From Actinomycetota bacterium (GTDB lineage Bacteria > Actinomycetota > Actinomycetes > Actinomycetales > Dermatophilaceae): a stretch of 64,000 nt of DNA. Below are positions 58,676-64,000 of the stretch, one piece after another. How positions within the stretch are numbered: position 1 is the stretch's first letter; each line of letters starts with the position of its first letter. Made by a program: the position numbers and the translations under genes. Under the pieces are notes generated by a model. It was not told where the DNA came from. It saw only the letters and a program-made list of their open reading frames with translations, and ran no database searches. The stretch lies in NCBI GenBank assembly GCA_020161845.1, contig JAIUNK010000014.1, positions 46,215-110,214 of the forward strand, given 5' to 3'.

Positions 58676-59572
58676 TCAACGAGTCGAGACGCCGGCCTGC
58701 TGAGCCTGATGCATCTTGTCGAGAAGCCAGCCGAGGCTCGCGGGGTGAATCAGGGCGACGGCCAGAATGGCCAGGAATGTGAAGCTGGCGATGCGACTCG
58801 GGCTCACGTCGAAGAGCCCCGCCAGCCGCGCGCCGACGCGCAGGACCGTTGATCGAGGATGCGTTCGACGCGCTTCCCGTGCGAGGATCGACATTCCCCA
58901 TCCCTCAGCTGTCGTCATCACGAGCACCAAAATGAGCAGGATGAGGCCCCCGAGCCGGTAGGTGTAGGCCGCCGTGGTCTCAATACTCAGATGCTTGACG
59001 AGGGCGGAGAGCGAACCACCATCGCGGCCGGTTTGGGCAGCGAGGTCGGGCAGGCTCTTGACCGGGCCGACGCCAGTCGGGATGACGAGGACCGCCCAGA
59101 CGACGGCGGCGCTCAGCGCCACGATGAGTGCGGAGAGCCAACGGCTACTGGTGCTGAGCGAGCGCCACGTCAGCCACGTCGATGCGGTGATGATCAAGCA
59201 CACTGCCACGACAACGGCCACGGCGATGGCGATCTGGGTCCAGTAGCGAGCCATCAACCACACGAGCGTGACCGCAGCGCAGGTGGCGAAAGCGATGATT
59301 ACCCACGGACCGACGTCTGACGAGGACTCCTGTTCGCCTGACCCCTCGCTTTTCACGGACGGGGGCTTTGCGGGGTAGTTGTGCGTCACCGTCAGCTGGG
59401 TGCTCTGGTCGATGAGCTGCTGATTGATCGGGGAGTTCTCACCGCTTGTCGTGGCGGTGAACGTGGGTCCGGCGGACGGCGAGGACTTCCGCCACGTTGT
59501 GATGAGTGCGGCGAGTATGGCGGCGGTAGCGGTCAGCAGGGCGGCGATGACGGTTGGGTGTACGTCTGGCAT
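58676..59572 (-). CDS. hypothetical multi-pass membrane protein
   Basis: 298 aa, family not recognised. Predicted membrane segments lie near residues 7-26, 89-107, 113-135, 144-166, 206-226 and 262-283. Between the first two is a polar Ser/Thr/Gln-rich region (GENSPINQQLIDQSTQLTV) and an acidic stretch, likely extracytoplasmic or linker. Codon use looks less GC-extreme than its neighbours, as in acquired genes. AGGAGAG precedes ATG 59572. It is divergent from the HTH/methylase-like gene and could be part of the same defence island; that is only positional inference. Confidence 0.65.
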   Translation of the reverse strand: MPDVHPTVIAALLTATAAILAALITTWRKSSPSAGPTFTATTSGENSPINQQLIDQSTQLTVTHNYPAKPPSVKSEGSGEQESSSDVGPWVIIAFATCAAVTLVWLMARYWTQIAIAVAVVVAVCLIITASTWLTWRSLSTSSRWLSALIVALSAAVVWAVLVIPTGVGPVKSLPDLAAQTGRDGGSLSALVKHLSIETTAAYTYRLGGLILLILVLVMTTAEGWGMSILAREARRTHPRSTVLRVGARLAGLFDVSPSRIASFTFLAILAVALIHPASLGWLLDKMHQAQQAGVSTR

Positions 59573-59765
59573 GAGGCTCTCCTGAGTCTGTGGCGCAGTT
59601 TCAGCGCATGTGGGGCAATGGCGCTATTGAGACCCTGCGGCGCCCATCCGAGCAGCGTGGGCCGCCGCGGTTCTCGGGACGTTAGCGGTGGGGTGTGACA
59701 ACCCTCGGTGAGCCCCTCCGACCTCGCCGGATCGGTGCTCACGGCGCATCCTGCGGATAATGACT

Positions 59766-59808
59766 CCAAGGATCTTCTGATAAGGGGCATTATCAGCAAA
59801 ATCTTTGG
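59766..59808. promoter_or_regulatory. nested dyad, probable operator of the restriction locus
   Basis: Inner perfect repeat CTGATAA (59777-59783) / TTATCAG (59790-59796). Outer CCAAGGAT (59766-59773) / ATCTTTGG (59801-59808), seven of eight pairs. Another GATAA is at 59756-59760. It sits just upstream of the -10 box at 59828, where a -35 or an operator would be. Confidence 0.6.
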
Positions 59809-59827
59809 AACCAGAGTGCGCCACGCG

Positions 59828-59833
59828 TACGGT
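59828..59833 (+). promoter_or_regulatory. candidate -10 box for leaderless HTH/methylase-like gene
   Basis: TACGGT, six bases, ATG 59840; no ribosome binding site. The nested dyad at 59766-59808 lies immediately upstream. Confidence 0.5.
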
Positions 59834-59839
59834 TATGCC

Positions 59840-61990
59840 ATGTCCACGCCGACCGAGACAGCTGCCGAGGGGCTCACCCTCGCGGAGGTCGCCGACCTCG
59901 CCGCCGTACGGCGTCCGGTGGTCACCATGTGGCGAAAGCGCTACGCGACGGGCGATCAGGCGTTTCCAGTGCCCCTCGCGCATGTCCGGGGCATGGACCG
60001 GTTTGATCGTCGTGCAGTAGTGGCCTGGTTGCAGGCGACTGGCCGCGACGATGGCCGGCGGCTCGCCGAGGAGGCGGTGACGATCGGCGAGCCACCGCTG
60101 CCCACGCCCGACGGCTACGTCCTCGCGCAGGCGCTTCTCGCGCTGGCTGCGCTCACCGGGGAACCGATCGTCGCACTGGACCAGGAGGACGCGGCGGACC
60201 TCGCCGCGGAAGTCGACGGCGATGACGTCGCACTACGACGCGACATCGAAGACGCCTCAAATGGGGACGTGCTGGCCCTTGGCCCCTACGTGGACGCCCT
60301 CCTCGACTGCTCCTACGGGCCGACCGACGCGATGGATCGGCTCACAACCCTCGCGCCTCGGTTCGGGTTGGCACCCGACACCTCGGGTCTGTCGCTCGAC
60401 GTACGTCGGTTCGTGCGTCGGCTCGCCGAGGCGCTGGCCGAACCGCTCCGCTACGGCCCTGCCTCCGACGCTCGCGCGGCCGCCGGAGGTCCCCGCGGGT
60501 CGACACCCTGCCCACTGATTGACCCCACGGGGTGCTCCGACCTGACCTGGTCGATCGACGACCATGACTGGCCCGACGGGGTCGTCTTGCCCGTTTCGAC
60601 GTCCGCACTGGGTGACCGGGGGGAGGCCCGAGCTTCGCGGGCTACCTGGCGGCGACTCTGGGTCTCTGGTGCGAGCGTGTCGCCCCTACCCGGCGGTGAC
60701 GGCGTGACAGATCCGGGACCCTGCATCGTGGTCGCTGCCTTCCCCCACCCGGGTGACCCCGCGTCCGACCCCGGGGAAACTCTCGAAGCCGTCGATGCGA
60801 TCGTGCGCGGCCTGAGAGCCGACCAGTGTGCGATCGTCGTCGGTCCCGCCGAGACCTTGGTCGATGCGCTGCCGGCCATCAAGGACGGTCGCGACTATGT
60901 CCTGCGCAGCGGCGCGCTTCGGGCCGCGCTCCGGTTGCCGGTCGGTGCGCGAACCGGGATGCCTCACGCCCACATGGCGCTGTGGGTGCTGGGTGCTGCG
61001 CAGGGCGAACAACGCGCGGCGCACCGGCGTACGGCGGTGGCCGATCTCGCCGGCCTCGTCCTCGCCGAGGTCACGGACGACGTGGTGGCTGACGTGCTCG
61101 CGGCGATCGACGACAGGGCGCCGGAGGGGCGAGACGAGGCGCCGGAGCGCCACCAGGTCGGGCACAGCTGGTCGCACATCTATCGCGTCGCGCGCTATGA
61201 GCTGACCAGCGACGTTCGGGACCGGGCTGCGCTCGTACCGCGTCATGTGCGGGCCACGACGCGCCCGCGGGCGGTAGGCGGTGTCCCGCTCGTGGACGTG
61301 GTGCGTCCCGACCTCAGGGGCATCTCGATCGAGCTGGAGAGAGGTCGCCATGCCCGACCGCGGGGTGCGGTCTCGACGGTCGCCGAACTCGTGACGGCAA
61401 AGCGTCTGCGCGTGGTTAAGGGGTTGCGCTTGGCGACGCATCTGGCGTCGCCGGGCGTCATCGGACCCACGGTGGTTGGGACGGCGGAGCTGTCCGGCGT
61501 CGACTGCGTCGGCCGGCGTCGCGTCGAACTGCTGGCCCTCACCGCCGCGCATCCGCGGGCCCAGTTGACCAACCCGGGCGACGTCGTCTTCGTCACGGCG
61601 CCGCGGTTGGCCGCGTGGGTCGACGCGCAGGGCGGCAGCGTGGTCGAGTACCCAGCCAGAGTCCTGCGGATCCTTCCGGATCCGGATGACAAGCCACCGC
61701 GTCCCCAGCGGCTGTTACCCAGGGTCATCGCTGCAGATCTGCTGCGTGGCACCCCTCGGGCCTGGCAGTCGACCCCCATCCGGCTGATCCCGATCGAGGC
61801 CGCCGACGCCCTGGGACGAGCCCTGGACACCGCACACTATGCCCGCGAGGAGGCCCTGGCTCGCGCCCGGGACCTCGAACTCCTCACCAACTCCCTCGCC
61901 GACGGCGTCGTCGCCGGTGAGTTCACTACCCTGCTGACGTCGACGGCCCCTGTGGACATCGATCAGGCGCCCGACCAGGAAGGACACTGA
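59840..61990 (+). CDS. HTH protein with degenerate N6-adenine-methylase-like region
   Basis: 716 aa. Residues 10-65 look like a MerR/excisionase-type HTH (LTLAEVADLAAVRRPVVTMW, then MDRFDRRAVVAWLQATGR). The section about 345-405 (DYVLRSGALRAALRLPVGAR, then MALWVLGAAQ, AVADLAGLV) resembles the post-catalytic part of type I HsdM-like methylases. The motif I region reads LIDPTGCSDL instead of DPxxGxG, and no NPPF/NPPY motif is seen, so it is probably not an active methylase. The C-terminal 250 residues resemble a target-recognition-like region ending in a helix. It is followed by hsdM after one base, so it belongs to the restriction operon, perhaps as control or DNA-recognition subunit. Confidence 0.7.
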   Translation: MSTPTETAAEGLTLAEVADLAAVRRPVVTMWRKRYATGDQAFPVPLAHVRGMDRFDRRAVVAWLQATGRDDGRRLAEEAVTIGEPPLPTPDGYVLAQALLALAALTGEPIVALDQEDAADLAAEVDGDDVALRRDIEDASNGDVLALGPYVDALLDCSYGPTDAMDRLTTLAPRFGLAPDTSGLSLDVRRFVRRLAEALAEPLRYGPASDARAAAGGPRGSTPCPLIDPTGCSDLTWSIDDHDWPDGVVLPVSTSALGDRGEARASRATWRRLWVSGASVSPLPGGDGVTDPGPCIVVAAFPHPGDPASDPGETLEAVDAIVRGLRADQCAIVVGPAETLVDALPAIKDGRDYVLRSGALRAALRLPVGARTGMPHAHMALWVLGAAQGEQRAAHRRTAVADLAGLVLAEVTDDVVADVLAAIDDRAPEGRDEAPERHQVGHSWSHIYRVARYELTSDVRDRAALVPRHVRATTRPRAVGGVPLVDVVRPDLRGISIELERGRHARPRGAVSTVAELVTAKRLRVVKGLRLATHLASPGVIGPTVVGTAELSGVDCVGRRRVELLALTAAHPRAQLTNPGDVVFVTAPRLAAWVDAQGGSVVEYPARVLRILPDPDDKPPRPQRLLPRVIAADLLRGTPRAWQSTPIRLIPIEAADALGRALDTAHYAREEALARARDLELLTNSLADGVVAGEFTTLLTSTAPVDIDQAPDQEGH

Positions 61991-61991
61991 C

Positions 61992-63602
61992 GTGCCACCT
62001 CGCACCAAGAAGCCGGTCGCCACCGGCCCCTCGACCATGAAGGAACTGAAGGACACGCTGTGGAAGGCGGCGGACAAGCTGCGCGGGTCGATGGACGCCT
62101 CGCAATACAAGGATGTGGTGCTCGGCCTGGTCTTCCTCAAATACGTCTCCGAGGCGTTCGACGTCCGACGTACGGCGATCGCCGACGAGCTGCGCGCCGA
62201 CGGCTACCGCGACGATCAGATCGAGCCGCTGCTGGACGACCGGGACGAATACGTCGGGCACGGCGCCTTCTGGGTGCCCGAGTCGGCGCGCTGGTCCCAT
62301 CTGGCGAAGCACTCCAAGGGTGAGTACGTGATCGGCGGCCAGGAACGGTCCATCGGGCTCCTCGTCGATGACGCGATGGACCTGCTCATCGGGGCGAACC
62401 CGAGCCTGCGCAACGCCCTGCCGCACGGCTTCAACCGCGGCAACGTCGACCAGCGCCGGCTCGGCGAGCTGGTGGACCTGCTCAACAACATCCGGTTCTT
62501 CGGCGAGGGCGCTAGTCGGGCGCGAGATCTGATGGGCGAGGTCTACGAGTACTTCCTCGAGCAGTTCGCCCGTGCCGAGGGCAAGCGGGGCGGGGAGTTC
62601 TATACGCCGCCATGCGTCGTGCGCACCCTCGTGGAGATCCTCGAGCCGACGGCCGGCCGGATCTACGACCCGTGTTGCGGGTCGGGGGGCATGTTCGTGC
62701 AGGCGGAGAAGTTCCTCGAGGCGCATCACCGCGATAAGACCGCGCTGTCGATCTACGGCCAGGAACTGAACGAGCGCACCTGGCGCATGGCCACGATGAA
62801 CCTCGCCATCCACGGCCTCAACGGCAATCTCGCCGACCGGTGGGGTGACACCTTCGCCCTCGACATGCACCCCCTCGTCGAGATGGACTACGTCCTCGCG
62901 AACCCGCCGTTCAACATCAAGGACTGGGCGCGCACGGAGGGGGATACGCGGTGGCGGTACGGCGTGCCCCCGCTGCGCAACGCCAACTACGCGTGGATGC
63001 AGCACATCATCGCCAAGTTGGCCCCCGGCGGCATGGCCGGTGTGGTCATGGCGAACGGGTCGATGGCGTCTAACACGAACGGCGAGGGCGACATCCGCGC
63101 CCGGCTCGTCGAGGCGGACCTCGTGACGTGCATGGTGGCGCTGCCGGACCGGTTGTTCCGGTCGACGGGCATTCCCGCGTGCCTGTGGTTCTTCGCCGAC
63201 GACAAGGGAGTCGGCAAGGGCGGCGCGGTCGACCGCCGCGGCGAGGTGCTCTTCATCGACGCGCGCGGGTTGGGCACCATGATCGACCGGGCCCAGCGTG
63301 AGTTGACCCCCGAGGACATCGCGAAGATCGCGGGCGCCTACCGCGCGTGGCGCGGCCGCGAGTCCGCGCAGGGGGAGCCGTACGCCGACGTGCCCGGCTT
63401 CTGCGCCTCCGTCACCAAGGACGCCATCAAGAAGGCAGGCTACGCGCTGACGCCTGGACGGTACGTCGGCGCCGCCGCGGCGGCGGACGATGGTGAACCC
63501 ATCGAGGAGAAGATCCAGCGCCTCACCACCGAGCTGATGGCCGCGTTCGACGAGTCCGACCGTCTTCAGACCGAGGTCAAGCACCAGCTCGGGAGGCTCT
63601 GA
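61992..63602 (+). CDS. hsdM: type I restriction-modification DNA methyltransferase (HsdM)
   Basis: 536 aa. N-terminal HsdM helical domain (LKDTLWKAADKLRGSMDASQ), SAM motif I DPCCGSGG (226-233) and catalytic NPPF (304-307). It methylates adenine within a sequence chosen by HsdS. GTG 61992 comes one base after the preceding stop; its own TGA shares a base with the hsdS ATG. No hsdR is visible inside the window. Confidence 0.95.
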   Translation: MPPRTKKPVATGPSTMKELKDTLWKAADKLRGSMDASQYKDVVLGLVFLKYVSEAFDVRRTAIADELRADGYRDDQIEPLLDDRDEYVGHGAFWVPESARWSHLAKHSKGEYVIGGQERSIGLLVDDAMDLLIGANPSLRNALPHGFNRGNVDQRRLGELVDLLNNIRFFGEGASRARDLMGEVYEYFLEQFARAEGKRGGEFYTPPCVVRTLVEILEPTAGRIYDPCCGSGGMFVQAEKFLEAHHRDKTALSIYGQELNERTWRMATMNLAIHGLNGNLADRWGDTFALDMHPLVEMDYVLANPPFNIKDWARTEGDTRWRYGVPPLRNANYAWMQHIIAKLAPGGMAGVVMANGSMASNTNGEGDIRARLVEADLVTCMVALPDRLFRSTGIPACLWFFADDKGVGKGGAVDRRGEVLFIDARGLGTMIDRAQRELTPEDIAKIAGAYRAWRGRESAQGEPYADVPGFCASVTKDAIKKAGYALTPGRYVGAAAAADDGEPIEEKIQRLTTELMAAFDESDRLQTEVKHQLGRL

Positions 63603-63904
63603 TGCAGATTGTCACGATCGCCGAACTTGCCGAGATCTACGACGGGCCGCACGCCACTCCGACTCGCCGTGACGAGGGGCCTTACTTTCTAAACATCGCG
63701 AGCCTGAAAGATGGTCGTCTAGACCTAGCCGAGTCGGACCATGTCAGTGAGACCGACTACGAGCGCTGGACGCGTCGCGTCACCCCGGGCCATGGTGACA
63801 TGCTCTTCTCGTACGAAACGCGCTTGGGAAGCGCTGCGTTGATGCCGGAGGGCGTGCGAGCGTGCCTCGGAAGCAGGGCCATGCCGTTCTTGATTCGGTT
63901 GTGA
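63602..63904 (+). pseudogene. hsdS: hsdS, truncated specificity subunit (first ~100 codons)
   Basis: 100 aa only, against about 400 for a full HsdS. MQIVTIAELAEIYDGPHATP, then YFLNIASLKDGRLDLAESDH and TPGHGDMLFSYETRLGSAAL, is the start of a first target-recognition domain. It runs normally to AMPFLIR and then stops at 63902-63904, exactly where sequence of another kind begins. The remaining TRD1, the helical spacer and TRD2 are missing. An insertion element is the likely cause. Codon use is less GC-rich than in hsdM, as is usual for HsdS. Confidence 0.85.
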
Positions 63905-64000
63905 TGGTTGTGACCTGGGCGTTATGCGATCAGTTCGAGGAAGCGGTGCGGGTCGCGGAAGATGGCGCGGGTGGCGGCGGCGATGTTGTCGGCTCCGGCG
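63900..64000 (-). mobile_element. end of an insertion sequence, ISAs1-like transposase tail (partial)
   Basis: On the minus strand an open frame enters from the window edge and ends at TAA 63924-63922: AGADNIAAATRAIFRDPHRF then LELIA. It resembles the C-terminal tail of ISAs1-type transposases from memory, though 25 residues give little certainty. The 20 bases left of the stop (GGTTGTGACCTGGGC) would be the IS terminal region. The junction with hsdS is at about 63895-63902. The other end and any target duplication lie outside the window. Confidence 0.5.

Noticed and set aside
58568-58852. A 94-codon plus-strand frame from GTG 58568.
   Set aside because: Most of it lies opposite the membrane-protein gene and reads as its shadow; no homologous motif.

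Overview
This window comes from a high-GC actinobacterium. GTG starts are common, ATGA/GTGA gene overlaps are frequent, the complete GlgE alpha-glucan pathway is present, and there is a DinB/mycothiol-dependent-isomerase-like protein. The order etfBA, cysteine desulfurase, mnmA, MetE-like, ligA, gatCAB, ilvBNC matches the core order known from mycobacteria and Micrococcales. A Micrococcales member (Dermatophilaceae/Intrasporangiaceae-like) is my best guess, but the sequence does not settle the family. The window is almost entirely coding. I recognised no tRNA, rRNA or CRISPR.

Layout. 0-5 kb: CnoX-like co-chaperone, a P-loop protein coupled to phosphoglucomutase, a MerR regulator and a membrane O-acyltransferase. 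5.4-10.4 kb: a tightly coupled five-gene cassette (CDP-glucose-type cytidylyltransferase, SDR, RmlC-like epimerase, SAF-domain oxidoreductase, LhgO-like FAD oxidase) that looks like a nucleotide-sugar pathway of unknown product. 10.5-23.3 kb: alpha-glucan/trehalose locus, with glgE-treS-(maltokinase::glgB fusion) on the minus strand, glgP divergent from it, and glgX convergent to glgP. 23.4-30.7 kb: YbjN-like protein, enoyl-CoA hydratase, an acyltransferase-Nudix fusion, etfBA, cysteine desulfurase and mnmA. 30.8-37.4 kb: isochorismatase-like hydrolase, MetE-like protein and asnB interleaved with three toxin-antitoxin pairs (FitAB/VapBC, Phd/RelE, MazEF). 37.4-49.4 kb: ligA, two tandem GT87 mannosyltransferases, a DUF222/HNH protein, GNAT, ornithine-cyclodeaminase-like protein, gatCAB and a SixA-like phosphatase. 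49.6-58.3 kb: secreted metalloprotease, bacterioferritin, ABC-2 exporter, and ilvBNC behind a classical branched-chain attenuator. 58.4-64 kb: accessory tail with a membrane protein, an HTH/degenerate methylase-like protein, hsdM, and an hsdS that stops after about 100 codons at what looks like an insertion sequence.

How the genes work together. Pgm links glucose-1-P and glucose-6-P. TreS, maltokinase, GlgE and GlgB turn trehalose into branched alpha-glucan, and GlgP and GlgX degrade it. The desulfurase and MnmA thiolate tRNA. GatCAB completes Asn/Gln-tRNA. IlvBNC makes branched-chain amino acids under leader-peptide control. A repeated regulatory theme is a TANNNT -10 box placed 6-8 nt before an ATG/GTG, which predicts leaderless transcripts for at least a dozen genes.
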